Part shown: positions 36,004-45,350 of the stretch, piece by piece
How positions within the stretch are numbered: the stretch's first letter is position 1
Layout: the number at the start of each line of letters is the position of its first letter
From: Enterobacter dykesii
GTDB lineage: Bacteria; Pseudomonadota; Gammaproteobacteria; Enterobacterales; Enterobacteriaceae
Length of the DNA stretch: 64,000 bases
Direction of reading: 5' to 3'
Assembly (NCBI RefSeq): GCF_008364625.2
Contig: NZ_CP126604.1
Location: 2,418,001-2,482,000, forward strand
Program-made: the position numbers and the translations under genes
The notes under the pieces: generated by a model
What the model saw: only the letters and a program-made list of their open reading frames with translations
Database searches by the model: none
What the model was told of the DNA's origin: nothing

Positions 36004-36846
36004 TCAGCCCTTCACGCCGCCGGCGGTCAAACCACTTTTAATAAAACGTTCAGACAGGGCGTACATGATGACCACCGGAAGCGCCGTCACCAGCGATGCC
36101 GCCATCATGCGACCCCAGATATAATCTGGTGTGCTAAAGAGCGTGTTCAGCCCGACCGGCAAGGTGAAATGGCTGGCGCTGGACAGGAAAATGGACGCAA
36201 ACAGGTAGTCGTTCCACGCCACCATGAAGCAGTAGACAAACACCGATACAAGCCCGGAAATCGCCAAAGGCACGGTGATGCGAAAGATGATTTGCAGGCG
36301 GTTGAGGCCGTCCATCATCGCGGCTTCTTCGATTTCGTCCGGGATGGTGTCGAAATAGCTGCGCAGCATGAACACCGCTGTCGGTAACGTCTGCGTCACC
36401 ATGGTGATAATTAGCGCCAGCTCGGTGTCGTAGATCCCAAGGGCAGTGATGATTTTGAACAGCGGCACCACCAGCAATATTCCGGAGAACATGTAAACGG
36501 TGTAAAAGCTCACGTTGATCGTCGTGCGGCCCTTAAAACGCAGTTTGGACAAGGCGTAAGCCCCCAGCGTGCCGAGAAACACGGCAATCACCGAGGAGGT
36601 CAGCGACACCACCATGCTGTTTTTGAAATAGTCCACGAACGGGAAAATCAGCGGGTTAAAGATGTCGACGTAATGCTGCAGCGTCCACGCCTGCGGCAAA
36701 ATGGTCGGGTTAAGCGATATCGCCTCTTTCGCGCTTTTGAATGACGTCATCAGCATCACGAAGAACGGGAATAGCGTAATGACCAGGAACACCGCCAGAC
36801 CGAGGTAGAAACCAATACGGCTCAGTACGCGTTTATTTGTTGCCAT
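36004..36846 (-). CDS. ycjP: Sugar ABC transporter permease YcjP
   Basis: A 280-residue inner-membrane permease of the MalG type (BPD_transp_1), same length as E. coli YcjP, with six predicted helices. The EAA loop that docks to the ATPase is IEEAAMMDGLNRLQIIFRITVP. It pairs with YcjO. The start overlaps the ycjO stop region by 14 bases, so translation is coupled. Confidence 0.93.
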   Translation of the reverse strand: MATNKRVLSRIGFYLGLAVFLVITLFPFFVMLMTSFKSAKEAISLNPTILPQAWTLQHYVDIFNPLIFPFVDYFKNSMVVSLTSSVIAVFLGTLGAYALSKLRFKGRTTINVSFYTVYMFSGILLVVPLFKIITALGIYDTELALIITMVTQTLPTAVFMLRSYFDTIPDEIEEAAMMDGLNRLQIIFRITVPLAISGLVSVFVYCFMVAWNDYLFASIFLSSASHFTLPVGLNTLFSTPDYIWGRMMAASLVTALPVVIMYALSERFIKSGLTAGGVKG

Positions 36847-37714
36847 TGAGGTTTACCCTTTTTCTGGTCAGCAGAATCACCGTGAAGATGATCACGAACA
36901 GCACAACGGATATCGCCGCAGCCTTACCCAAATCGTTGAAAGCGAATGCCGTTTTGTAGAGGTAGACGCCCAAAATATCGACCTTGGTCGTCAACAGGTA
37001 GACATCCGCAAACATGTAGAACATCCAGATAGTGCGGAGCGTCACCACCGTTGCCAGCACTGGCATAATCGCGGGCAGCGTAACGATTCGAAAACGCTGC
37101 CAGGCATTCGCGCCGTCCATTTCCGCCGCTTCATACAGCGACTTATCAATGGTCTGCAAAATCGCGAGGAACGAAATGAACGCGTACGGGAAGTAGCGCC
37201 AGATGGCGAACAACACCACCAGCACAAAGCTGCTGCCAGGATTGTCGAACCACAGGGGTGCCTGGTCATACAGATGCAGCAGGTCAACGCCCAGATAGTT
37301 CACAATGCCGTAGCCGTTGTTGAACATGTATTTCCACGCAAACACCAGCGAAATGGACGGGGTGACGTAGGACAAAATCACCAGTGAACGTGCCGTTTTC
37401 CGCAGACGGAATTCACGGTTAAAGAAGATCGCAACCGCCAGCCCCAACCCCGTGCTGCCGATCACCACCAGCGCGGTGTACCAGAACGTCATCCACAGCG
37501 AGTGCCAGAACGCAGCATCCCCCAGGATGCGGATGTAGTTATCCAGCCCGACGAACACCGCATCAATACGCGGGTTGAGCGGCAGACGTAAGAAACTGAT
37601 TTCAATATTGGAAATCATTGGCCAGGCCACCAGGCCCCCCAGCAAAATCAGGCTGGGGGCCAACAGCAGCATGGCGAAAGGCATATCTGAACGACCAGAA
37701 AACAACGTCTTCAT
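36833..37714 (-). CDS. ycjO: Sugar ABC transporter permease YcjO
   Basis: A 293-residue inner-membrane permease of the MalF/UgpA type with six predicted helices and a short first periplasmic loop. The EAA loop is present as LYEAAEMDGANAWQRFRIVTLP. With YcjP it should form the channel of the importer fed by the lipoprotein YcjN and powered by YcjV. A near-palindromic GAGCGCTC lies between ycjN and ycjO (37729-37736). Confidence 0.93.
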   Translation of the reverse strand: MKTLFSGRSDMPFAMLLLAPSLILLGGLVAWPMISNIEISFLRLPLNPRIDAVFVGLDNYIRILGDAAFWHSLWMTFWYTALVVIGSTGLGLAVAIFFNREFRLRKTARSLVILSYVTPSISLVFAWKYMFNNGYGIVNYLGVDLLHLYDQAPLWFDNPGSSFVLVVLFAIWRYFPYAFISFLAILQTIDKSLYEAAEMDGANAWQRFRIVTLPAIMPVLATVVTLRTIWMFYMFADVYLLTTKVDILGVYLYKTAFAFNDLGKAAAISVVLFVIIFTVILLTRKRVNLNGNK

Positions 37715-37736
37715 AATTTCCTTCCGCAGAGCGCTC

Positions 37737-39029
37737 CTATCGTTGTGAAATCAGATCGGTCAGACGCTTCTGGCTGTTACTAAGCGTGTTGCTGAGATCT
37801 TTTTTCCCCACCGTGACGTTATGCACCATGGAACTGATGATGCCGGACCCGGTAACATCGCCCATGCGCGTGAAGTTTTTGTCCCCCACCGCACCAAACA
37901 CCTGCACATTCGGGAACTGCGCAATCAGTTCGTAAGGCAGTTGCCCAAACGCTTTAATCACATCGTTGTTTTTCCAGGTATCGGTGCCCACCACCAGCTT
38001 GTTCACCGGCAGTGCCGCGCCGGGCGACATCATGACCCAGTCGGTTGCGTTTTGAGCCTGCTCCATCCAGGTCACAAACTTTTCAGCCGCCTGAGTCTCA
38101 TCTTCGGCTTGACCGGTGGTAATCGTCAGCGACGTGACCATGCCGTAAACAGCAGAAGAGGTTTCTGTTGGGACGACGAAGCCCAGGTTTGCAGGGTTTC
38201 CGTCCTGGAATACCGCCGGCAGGATGTAGGTGGAGTAAACTGCCATCGGCGCAGAACCGTTCATGAAGGCATCTTTGATCTCCATGACGTCGTTTGAACC
38301 CGGCATGGTGGTCGCGGCCAGTTCTTTGTAAAACGCCAGGGCTTTTGCCATATCAGGGGTATCGATGTCGACGTTCCCTTTGGCATCAAAAACGTTCGCG
38401 CCGCCGGAAAGCGCAAACTGGGAGAATGCCTGCTCCGTCATCACGCTTTCCGCGGTGGGCAGCGCAATGCCGTAACGTTTTTTGGCCGGGTCGTTAAGAC
38501 TCTGGCTGGCTTTCAGCAGCTGCGCCCAGTTATGCGGCTCCTGAATACCCGCCGCAGCCAGCGCATCTTTGTGATACCAGACGCCCGATAGCCAGGCGCT
38601 GACTGGCACCCCCGTCCAGGCAGAACCGTCTTCCGTACGAACCACGCGCAAGATGCCGTCATAGAAGGTATCCTTGCCTACCGCGTTAATGGCTTCGGCG
38701 ATGGCTTTGCGATCCAGCAGCTGTTCCTTGTCCATAACTTTCGCGTAGTCATGGCTGACTTCAATCACCTCTGGCAGCGCGCCCGTTCTGGCGAGCGTAA
38801 TAACCTTGGTGTTGTAAGCATCCTCTTCTACCGGCACCTGTTTCACCGTGATGCCGGGGTTCTCTTTCTCGAACTTTTCGATAAGCTTCGTGATAACCGC
38901 CTGGCGCTCCTGCTCAACTGACGAGTGCATAAACTCAATGGTGACAGCTGACTTTTTGTCGTCCTTGCACCCTGATAACAAGGCGCACGAAACCAGTGCT
39001 GATATCAGCACAATTCTGGGCATTTTCAT
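37737..39029 (-). CDS. ycjN: Sugar ABC transporter substrate-binding lipoprotein YcjN
   Basis: A 430-residue extracellular solute-binding protein of family 1 (MalE/UgpB type), same length as E. coli YcjN. The lipobox is LLSGC with C21 as the lipidated residue, so it is anchored in the membrane and faces the periplasm. Family segments include VTIEFMHSSVEQERQAVITK and the C-terminal WVMMSPGAALPVN. It captures the glycoside for YcjO/YcjP. AGGACCTT precedes the ATG, 14 bases after ycjM. Confidence 0.94.
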   Translation of the reverse strand: MKMPRIVLISALVSCALLSGCKDDKKSAVTIEFMHSSVEQERQAVITKLIEKFEKENPGITVKQVPVEEDAYNTKVITLARTGALPEVIEVSHDYAKVMDKEQLLDRKAIAEAINAVGKDTFYDGILRVVRTEDGSAWTGVPVSAWLSGVWYHKDALAAAGIQEPHNWAQLLKASQSLNDPAKKRYGIALPTAESVMTEQAFSQFALSGGANVFDAKGNVDIDTPDMAKALAFYKELAATTMPGSNDVMEIKDAFMNGSAPMAVYSTYILPAVFQDGNPANLGFVVPTETSSAVYGMVTSLTITTGQAEDETQAAEKFVTWMEQAQNATDWVMMSPGAALPVNKLVVGTDTWKNNDVIKAFGQLPYELIAQFPNVQVFGAVGDKNFTRMGDVTGSGIISSMVHNVTVGKKDLSNTLSNSQKRLTDLISQR

Positions 39030-39043
39030 TTTTAAGGTCCTTT

Positions 39044-40729
39044 TTAGTTTTCTTTAATCCACAACACCTGCCATGGATATAGGGTCAGCGTTTTATCCGT
39101 AATATCTTTCCCGGAAATCAACTCCGTTCCGGAATGAATATCGGATTCCACCGTTTGAATGCCGTCACTGAAATTAAACAGCGCCGTTACTTTCTTACCA
39201 CAATCCGCCACGCGAACGATTTTTAAAACATGTTCACCTGGCGCACTGAAATAAGCCTCGCTGTCAGGATGGAATGCCTTTTCCGCCCGACGCAGCGCAA
39301 TTAACTGGCTTAACGAGCGATAGACCTGAGAGCGTAGGCTATTTTTATCTTCAAGCTCGCCATCAATTTGTCCTGCAGTGTATTTCTCACGATTAATCGC
39401 ACGGTTGTATCCCAGGCGTTCAACACCTGCATAATCATTACGCGAGCCAAGAATGCTCTGGATATAAACCGCGGGCACGCCGGGGAAGCTTAAAAGGACG
39501 GCATGCGCCAGAATAAACCGGGCAATCCGTTGGCTATCAAGACTGTCACGCGGACTTAAAGCATCCAGATAGGTCACATTAATTTCATAAGGACTGCGTG
39601 TGCCATCCGGGTTATTTTTCCAGTTAACCAACGCGCCTTCAGCCTGAAGTTTTTCCACAAGCGAGAGGATTTCCGACTCGGGTAAAATTCCGCGTAATGG
39701 ATTCAGACCAATCCCGTCATGCGAGGCCAGGAAGTTAAACCAGGTGGTTTTCGTGGAAGGCAACGTCAGCGACGCTGCCCACTGGCTCAGCGTCCGGACG
39801 TCCTGAGAATGTACCGCATGCAGCACCAGCGGAGGCAAAGAGAACTGATAAACCATCTGCGCTTCATTTTCACCGTCACCAAAGTAAGCAACGTTATCTT
39901 TATGCGGAACGTTCGTCTCGGTAATAATCACCGTTCCAGGGGCGACAGCCTCGGTAATGGCGCGGAAAAGCTGGATGAGCTGATGGGTTTGCTCAAGGTG
40001 GATGCAGTTTGTTCCGGGTATTTTCCACATGAAGCCCACCGCATCCAGACGAATGTATCGCGCCCCTTCAATCAGGTAATGCAGCAGCACGTCGACCATC
40101 GCGATCAGCACCTGCGGAGAGGCGAAATTGAGATCGACCTGGTCCTCGCTGAAGGTGGTCCACAGGTGTCGCACGCTGCCATCATGCAGCGTGAAAGGCG
40201 TAAGAAGCGGTAAGGCACGCGGACGCGTCACCGCGGATAAGTCTGTTTCAGGATCGACAGAAATAAAGAAATCTTCATATCCTGGCATTTGCTTCAGGTA
40301 ATTAGCGAACCATTTGCTTTTGGCCGACATATGGTTGCATACGAAATCGAACATTAAACTGGCTGACTGTTTTAATTCGAAAACGTCTCGCCACGTTCCG
40401 GTTTTCGGTGCAACCTCATGATAATCGATAACAGAAAATCCGTCGTCCGAAGACCATGGATAAAAAGGCAAGAGATGGACATGAGAAAAAGAGTGAGCAA
40501 GCCATCTGTTATAAAAACGTGTAAAAACCGGTAGCGCCTTCTCCCCTTTCGCTGAAAACTGATCGGCATAGGTGATCAGGACAACGTCTTTTTCATCCCA
40601 ACCCGTTTTACGTTTTTCCGTAATAACAGAAGCGGCATTTCCAATATTTTCCAGCAGCACATTAAGATGGGCGTCAGAAAACGTTCCCCCGTAAACAAGA
40701 TTAATGATTTCTTTAATTTTTGGATTCAT
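39044..40729 (-). CDS. ycjM: Glucosylglycerate phosphorylase YcjM (GH13_18)
   Basis: A 561-residue member of the sucrose-phosphorylase group of GH13. Catalytic residues are visible: nucleophile D in YIRLDAVGFMW, acid/base E in TVIITETNVPH, and the transition-state D in LASHDGIGL. The E. coli enzyme phosphorolyses glucosylglycerate to glucose 1-phosphate and glycerate. It is the first gene of the ycjMNOPQRSTUV operon. The start ATG 40729 is chosen to match E. coli (MNPKIKEI); 21 upstream codons are open but overlap the operator and promoter and so are excluded. Confidence 0.93.
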   Translation of the reverse strand: MNPKIKEIINLVYGGTFSDAHLNVLLENIGNAASVITEKRKTGWDEKDVVLITYADQFSAKGEKALPVFTRFYNRWLAHSFSHVHLLPFYPWSSDDGFSVIDYHEVAPKTGTWRDVFELKQSASLMFDFVCNHMSAKSKWFANYLKQMPGYEDFFISVDPETDLSAVTRPRALPLLTPFTLHDGSVRHLWTTFSEDQVDLNFASPQVLIAMVDVLLHYLIEGARYIRLDAVGFMWKIPGTNCIHLEQTHQLIQLFRAITEAVAPGTVIITETNVPHKDNVAYFGDGENEAQMVYQFSLPPLVLHAVHSQDVRTLSQWAASLTLPSTKTTWFNFLASHDGIGLNPLRGILPESEILSLVEKLQAEGALVNWKNNPDGTRSPYEINVTYLDALSPRDSLDSQRIARFILAHAVLLSFPGVPAVYIQSILGSRNDYAGVERLGYNRAINREKYTAGQIDGELEDKNSLRSQVYRSLSQLIALRRAEKAFHPDSEAYFSAPGEHVLKIVRVADCGKKVTALFNFSDGIQTVESDIHSGTELISGKDITDKTLTLYPWQVLWIKEN

Positions 40730-40740
40730 TTCATTTCCCA

Positions 40741-40754
40741 TGGTAGCGGTCCCA
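40741..40754. promoter_or_regulatory. Putative YcjW operator at the ycjM promoter
   Basis: TGGTAGCGGTCCCA is a dyad with central CG, the usual LacI-family layout. It covers roughly +3 to +16 of the predicted ycjM transcript, a position from which a repressor blocks initiation. The identical 14-mer occurs at 30797-30810. It fits my recollection of the published YcjW motif (GGGAGCG-N-TCCC). Confidence 0.7.
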
Positions 40755-40763
40755 CGGAGTGGC

Positions 40764-40792
40764 AATCTACTCCCATGAAAAATATCTGTCAA
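40764..40792 (-). promoter_or_regulatory. Sigma-70 promoter of the ycjM operon
   Basis: On the minus strand a perfect -35 TTGACA (40792-40787), a 17-base spacer and -10 TAGATT (40769-40764). The predicted start is near 40757. A CRP-like site lies at 40842-40857: a full TGTGA half, N6, and a degraded second half. It is centred about 92 bases upstream of the start, a class I helical position. The CRP site is tentative. Confidence 0.75.
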
Positions 40793-40938
40793 CGGACCAG
40801 GAAAGAGAAAAAGGTGATTGCAAAGCAGCTCGGCGCAATATTGTGAGCTGCCGCAAAGAAAGAACGGGGAAAAGAGGAAATGCGGTTATCCGTCGCCAGT
40901 CCCTCCCCCGTCAGGGAAAGGGCTAACGCCAGCAGGAA

Positions 40939-41163
40939 TTATTGGGATAAGTAGCGGCGAGAAAGCCGTTTTGCCACCTTTTGCAGCAGCGGTTCGAGCG
41001 CCACGGCCAGCACCATTCTGACCGGTTTGCGGGCAACGGATTTAATTGCCCAACCCGCCACACCTGCCGGGCCGAACCGTAACGCGGTCAGCAGGACCAG
41101 TTTACCTGCGATTTTCAGGCCGGGTTTTACCTTCTGACCGGCCTGTTGCCAGTGTTGTTTCAT
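40939..41163 (-). CDS. pspD: Phage shock protein PspD
   Basis: A 74-residue small protein, E. coli PspD being 73. It is peripheral or once-inserted in the inner membrane: a central hydrophobic stretch ([20 protein letters not shown]) is flanked by basic ends. It is the last psp gene here and follows pspC by 12 bases. Its role is minor and not well defined. No pspE lies between it and ycjM; the 146-200 bases between them are promoter DNA for ycjM. Confidence 0.93.
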   Translation of the reverse strand: MKQHWQQAGQKVKPGLKIAGKLVLLTALRFGPAGVAGWAIKSVARKPVRMVLAVALEPLLQKVAKRLSRRYLSQ

Positions 41164-41175
41164 CTCATCTCTCTC

Positions 41176-41535
41176 TTAAAGCTGACGAAAGCGACTTCTC
41201 AGCGTAAAGGTATCCGACGTGACATAGCGTTCCATTTCCCGTAGCCGCTTCTCACCGGCGGCGAGTTGCTCATCAACGGCATTGAGAAGATCGCTGCTGG
41301 TCGGGGCTCCCTCCGCTGCCAGTTCTCCGTCCGGCATTGGGTCAAGGACAAACGACAGGACGATGTATGCCACCAGGGTAATAAACGCCAGGCCAAAGAA
41401 GATCGATAGCACCGCGACCACGCGGACCAGTTTTACCGGAACATCAAGATAGTGAGCCAGCCCGGCACAAACGCCGCGCACCATGCCCTGCTGTGGAATT
41501 CGCCACAGCTTTTTGTTCAGATTCAGTCCAGACAT
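41176..41535 (-). CDS. pspC: Phage shock protein PspC
   Basis: A 119-residue inner-membrane protein, the E. coli length. A PspC domain (about 8-65, KLWRIPQQGMVRGVCAGLA) leads into one transmembrane helix (about 40-66) and a coiled-coil tail (LLNAVDEQLAAGEKRLREME). With PspB it senses envelope stress such as secretin mislocalisation and frees PspF by recruiting PspA. Its ATG shares one base with the pspB stop codon. Confidence 0.96.
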   Translation of the reverse strand: MSGLNLNKKLWRIPQQGMVRGVCAGLAHYLDVPVKLVRVVAVLSIFFGLAFITLVAYIVLSFVLDPMPDGELAAEGAPTSSDLLNAVDEQLAAGEKRLREMERYVTSDTFTLRSRFRQL

Positions 41536-41759
41536 TAACGGTCCCTCCAGTTTGGATGCTCAGCATCCAGGATGGCTTCCAGCGCCTGAATGCGCTCGCG
41601 CATTTTGTTCGCCTCGTCGGAAAGCTGCACCAGACGCTGTTGTTCACTCTGGGAGAGTTCGCCCCGAGAAGAACGGTTGCTGTAGTGCAGCCATAGCCAA
41701 ATCGGCAAAACGAACAGCACGAAAATTGTCAGGGGAATGGCCAGAAAAAGCGCGCTCAT
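41535..41759 (-). CDS. pspB: Phage shock protein PspB
   Basis: A 74-residue inner-membrane protein, same length as E. coli PspB. One N-terminal transmembrane helix (about 4-24) precedes a cytoplasmic leucine-zipper-like coiled coil (SQSEQQRLVQLSDEANKMRE). It acts with PspC as the membrane sensor of the response. It follows pspA by 49 bases, with AAGGAGT before the ATG. Confidence 0.96.
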   Translation of the reverse strand: MSALFLAIPLTIFVLFVLPIWLWLHYSNRSSRGELSQSEQQRLVQLSDEANKMRERIQALEAILDAEHPNWRDR

Positions 41760-41808
41760 GTGTACTCCTTGTCTTATGAGGCGGCACGCTCAGGTGCCGC
41801 AGGAATTA

Positions 41809-42477
41809 TTATTGGTTGTCTTGCTTCATTTTGGCTTTCAGTGCCGCCAGCTGCTCGCTGATTTCATCATCAGCCTTCAGATCGGCGAACTGCTGATCCA
41901 GCGACTTCTGCTTGCCGATGCCGTGGCTTTCGGCTTCCGCTTCCATGTGGTCGATACGACGTTCAAACGATTCAAAACGCGCCATCGCTTCATCAAGCTT
42001 ACCGCTGTCCAGCTGACGACGCACGTCGCGGGAAGAGCTTGCCGCCTGGTGACGCAGGGTCAGCGCCTGCTGACGCGCGCGGGTTTCGTTAAGTTTATTT
42101 TCAAGCTCACCAATCTCTTTCTTCATACGGGTGAGCGTGTCATCCACCAGCGTGACTTCATGCTCGAGCGTCGCGACCATATCGGCCAGCTTCTGTTTTT
42201 CGATCAGCGCCGCACGGGCCAGATCCTCTTTGTCTTTACGCAGCGCCAGTTCCGCTTTTTCCTGCCATTCGTTCAGCTGAGCGGTTGCCTGTTCAATACG
42301 ACGCGTAAGCTGTTTTTTCTCCGCCAGCGCGCGGGCGGAGGTTGAACGCACTTCAACCAGCGTGTCTTCCATCTCCTGAATCATCAGACGTACCAGCTTC
42401 TGCGGATCTTCCGCTTTCTCAAGCAGTGAGTTGATATTGGCGTTCACGATGTCGGCAAAACGAGAAAAAATACCCAT
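41809..42477 (-). CDS. pspA: Phage shock protein PspA
   Basis: A 222-residue ESCRT-III-like protein, the E. coli length. An N-terminal amphipathic helix ([11 protein letters not shown]) binds stressed membrane, followed by long coiled coils (about 25-220). Unstressed, PspA binds and inhibits PspF; under stress it moves to the membrane, oligomerises and limits proton leakage. The start ATG 42477 has AGGATT upstream; the in-frame TTG two codons earlier is not used. A sigma-54 promoter precedes it. Confidence 0.97.
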   Translation of the reverse strand: MGIFSRFADIVNANINSLLEKAEDPQKLVRLMIQEMEDTLVEVRSTSARALAEKKQLTRRIEQATAQLNEWQEKAELALRKDKEDLARAALIEKQKLADMVATLEHEVTLVDDTLTRMKKEIGELENKLNETRARQQALTLRHQAASSSRDVRRQLDSGKLDEAMARFESFERRIDHMEAEAESHGIGKQKSLDQQFADLKADDEISEQLAALKAKMKQDNQ

Positions 42478-42528
42478 AATCAAATCCTCATAGTTCTGTT
42501 ATCGGGCTATGCCCTGCTGTACTGATAA

Positions 42529-42545
42529 TACAAACATCGTGCCAA
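42529..42545 (-). promoter_or_regulatory. Sigma-54 promoter of pspABCD
   Basis: On the minus strand TTGGCACGATGTTTGTA matches the -24/-12 consensus TGGCACG-N4-TTGC with one change in the -12 element. It lies about 52 bases before the pspA start. PspF and IHF sites are expected further upstream towards pspF, but I cannot place them with confidence. Confidence 0.9.
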
Positions 42546-42643
42546 GTTTTTATCTTATTGATTTTACTGATCATGATTGATTTTTACGCGATGAAGAACT
42601 ATTCTTCCCTGGTGAATATCGCTAAGGAGTGGTTAATTTCATC

Positions 42644-43621
42644 ATGCCCGGATACAAAGACAATTTACTCGGCGAAGCAAACAGCTTTCTCGAAGTGCTG
42701 GAACAGGTCTCTCGCCTCGCGCCGCTCAATAAACCGGTGCTGATCATCGGTGAACGCGGAACGGGGAAAGAGCTGATAGCCAACCGTCTGCATTACCTCT
42801 CCGGGCGCTGGGATGGCCCCTTCATTTCCCTTAACTGCGCGGCGCTGAATGAAAACCTGCTCGACACCGAGCTCTTCGGCCATGAAGCGGGCGCGTTTAC
42901 CGGTGCCCAGAAACGCCATCCCGGACGCTTTGAGCGCGCTGACGGCGGTACGCTGTTTCTGGATGAGCTGGCCACCGCGCCCATGCTGGTGCAGGAAAAA
43001 CTGCTGCGCGTGATTGAGTACGGCGAGCTGGAGCGCGTCGGCGGTAGCCAGCCGCTGCAGGTTAATGTGCGCCTGGTGTGCGCCACGAACGCCAACCTGC
43101 CGGAGATGGTGGCGGAGGAGAAATTCCGTGCCGACCTGCTTGACCGCCTGGCCTTTGACGTCGTTCAGCTTCCTCCCCTGCGCGAGCGCAGAAGCGACAT
43201 CATGCTGCTGGCAGATCAGTTTGCGATTCAGATGTGCCGCGAGCTCGGCCTGCCGCTGTTCCCAGGCTTCAGCGATTATGCGCAGGAGACGCTGCTGGCT
43301 TACCACTGGCCGGGAAATATCCGCGAACTGAAAAACGTCGTGGAGCGTTCCGTCTATCGCCACGGCAGCAGCGAGACGGAGCTGGACAACATCATTATCG
43401 ATCCTTTTCAGCGCAGCGCAGCGCCACTGTCCGCACCAGCGTCTTCAGGCGATGTTCCTACTCTCCCCCTTGATTTACGCCAGTTTCAAAACGATCAGGA
43501 GAAACAGCTGCTGGAGCAAAGCCTGAAGACGGCGAAATATAATCAGAAACGGGCGGCTGAACTGCTTGGTCTGACCTACCATCAATTGAGGGCATTGCTC
43601 AAAAAGCATCAAATGCGCTGA
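42644..43621 (+). CDS. pspF: Psp operon activator PspF
   Basis: A 325-residue sigma-54 enhancer-binding protein, the E. coli length. It has no receiver domain: the AAA+ domain begins at once (Walker A GERGTGKE 36-43, GAFTGA loop 83-88, Walker B GGTLFLDEL), and a C-terminal Fis-type helix-turn-helix (QKRAAELLGLTYHQLRALL) binds the enhancer. PspA inhibits it. The start ATG 42644 gives the E. coli length; an in-frame GTG at 42629 is possible. It is divergent from pspA, so its promoter overlaps the enhancer region and is autorepressed in E. coli. Confidence 0.96.
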   Translation: MPGYKDNLLGEANSFLEVLEQVSRLAPLNKPVLIIGERGTGKELIANRLHYLSGRWDGPFISLNCAALNENLLDTELFGHEAGAFTGAQKRHPGRFERADGGTLFLDELATAPMLVQEKLLRVIEYGELERVGGSQPLQVNVRLVCATNANLPEMVAEEKFRADLLDRLAFDVVQLPPLRERRSDIMLLADQFAIQMCRELGLPLFPGFSDYAQETLLAYHWPGNIRELKNVVERSVYRHGSSETELDNIIIDPFQRSAAPLSAPASSGDVPTLPLDLRQFQNDQEKQLLEQSLKTAKYNQKRAAELLGLTYHQLRALLKKHQMR

Positions 43622-43709
43622 CAATATCAGCACTTACCTGCAGACATTTTTACGAAGCAGGCGTAAGTGCGATACACTTTGCAGATCGAACCTAAAAACC
43701 TTAAAAATT

Positions 43710-45350
43710 ATGCGTCTGGTTTTATCGTCCTTTTTTGCACTTGGTCTGTTTAGCAGCCAGGCCTTTGCCGCGCCCGGGCAAACTCCCCAGCCTGACATTC
43801 GTGACAGCGGCTTTGTCTATTGCGTAAGCGGCCAGGTGGATACCTTCAACCCGCAAAAAGCGGGCAGCGGCCTGATCGTGGATACCCTGGCCGCGCAGCT
43901 TTACGACCGTCTGCTTGATGTTGACCCATACACCTACCGTCTGGTGCCTGAGCTGGCGGAAAGCTGGGAAGTGTTGGATAACGGCGCAACCTACCGTTTT
44001 CACCTGCGCGATGACGTCGCGTTTCAACGCACGCCGTGGTTTACCCCCACGCGCAAGCTGAATGCGGATGACGTGGTCTTCACCTTCCAGCGCATCTTTA
44101 ACCGCAACCATCCGTGGCATAACGTTAACGGCAGCAACTTCCCCTATTTCGACAGCCTGCAGTTTGCCGACACCGTCAAAAGCGTGCGCAAGCTGGATAA
44201 CCGGACGGTTGAATTTACGCTGACGCGCCCGGATGCCTCCTTCCTCTGGCACCTGGCGACCCACTATGCGTCGGTCATGTCCGCTGAATACGCGGCGAAC
44301 CTGACGAAAAAAGATCGCCAGGAGTTACTCGATCGTCAGCCGGTCGGCACCGGTCCGTTCCAGCTGGCCGAATACCGCGCCGGGCAGTATATTCGCCTGC
44401 AGCGCCATGAGCATTTCTGGCGCGGCACCCCGCTGATGCCGCAGGTGGTAGTGGATCTCGGCTCTGGCGGGACAGGACGTCTGTCAAAACTGCTCACGGG
44501 TGAATGCGACGTGCTCGCCTGGCCCGCGGCCAGCCAGCTCACCATTTTGCGCGACGATCCGCGCCTGCGGCTGACGTTACGTCCCGGAATGAATATCGCT
44601 TATCTCGCCTTTAACACGGATAAGCCGCCGTTGAATAACCCTGCCGTACGTCACGCTCTGGCGCTGGCGATTAACAACCAGCGTTTGATGCAGTCGATCT
44701 ACTACGGCACGGCGGAAACCGCCGCCTCAATTTTACCGCGCGCCTCGTGGGCCTATGACGGTGAAGCTAAAATTACGGAATACAATCCGGCAAAAGCACG
44801 TGAACAGCTGAAGGCGCTGGGGGCGGAAAACCTCACGCTGCAGCTTTGGGTGCCAACCAGCTCTCAGGCGTGGAACCCGAGCCCGCTCAAGACCGCCGAA
44901 CTGCTGCAGGCAGATATGGCGCAGGTGGGCGTCAAAGTGATCATCGTACCGGTTGAGGGCCGTTTCCAGGAGGCGCGCCTGATGGACATGAATCATGATT
45001 TAACCCTGACCGGCTGGGCGACCGACAGTAACGATCCGGACAGTTTCTTCCGGCCGCTACTGAGCTGTGCGGCGATAAATTCGCAGACCAACTACGCCCA
45101 CTGGTGTAACCGGGAGTTTGACGCCGTGCTGCAAAAAGCGCTGGCTTCCCAGCAGCTGGCCTCACGAATCGACGCCTATGATGAAGCGCAGAAGATCCTT
45201 GCCCAGGAACTGCCGGTGCTGCCGCTGGCCTCTTCCCTGCGTCTTCAGGCCTATCGTTATGATATTAAAGGTCTGGTGCTGAGTCCGTTCGGCAACGCCT
45301 CGTTCGCCGGCGTGTCGCGTGAAAAAGAACAAGAGGTGAAAAAACCATGA
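43710..45350 (+). CDS. sapA: Antimicrobial-peptide ABC transporter binding protein SapA
   Basis: A 546-residue periplasmic binding protein of the SBP_bac_5 family with signal peptide [20 protein letters not shown]. The mature part keeps the family core ([51 protein letters not shown]). Sap proteins are linked to resistance to protamine and cationic peptides and, in E. coli, to putrescine export by SapBCDF and to Trk potassium uptake. It starts the five-gene operon; the ATG of sapB overlaps its stop by 4 bases. Ribosome binding upstream looks weak. Confidence 0.96.
   Translation: MRLVLSSFFALGLFSSQAFAAPGQTPQPDIRDSGFVYCVSGQVDTFNPQKAGSGLIVDTLAAQLYDRLLDVDPYTYRLVPELAESWEVLDNGATYRFHLRDDVAFQRTPWFTPTRKLNADDVVFTFQRIFNRNHPWHNVNGSNFPYFDSLQFADTVKSVRKLDNRTVEFTLTRPDASFLWHLATHYASVMSAEYAANLTKKDRQELLDRQPVGTGPFQLAEYRAGQYIRLQRHEHFWRGTPLMPQVVVDLGSGGTGRLSKLLTGECDVLAWPAASQLTILRDDPRLRLTLRPGMNIAYLAFNTDKPPLNNPAVRHALALAINNQRLMQSIYYGTAETAASILPRASWAYDGEAKITEYNPAKAREQLKALGAENLTLQLWVPTSSQAWNPSPLKTAELLQADMAQVGVKVIIVPVEGRFQEARLMDMNHDLTLTGWATDSNDPDSFFRPLLSCAAINSQTNYAHWCNREFDAVLQKALASQQLASRIDAYDEAQKILAQELPVLPLASSLRLQAYRYDIKGLVLSPFGNASFAGVSREKEQEVKKP

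Noticed and set aside
42546..42643. IHF and PspF enhancer sites between pspA and pspF
   Set aside because: They are expected from E. coli, but only loose ATCAA-like matches are visible; I cannot place them.
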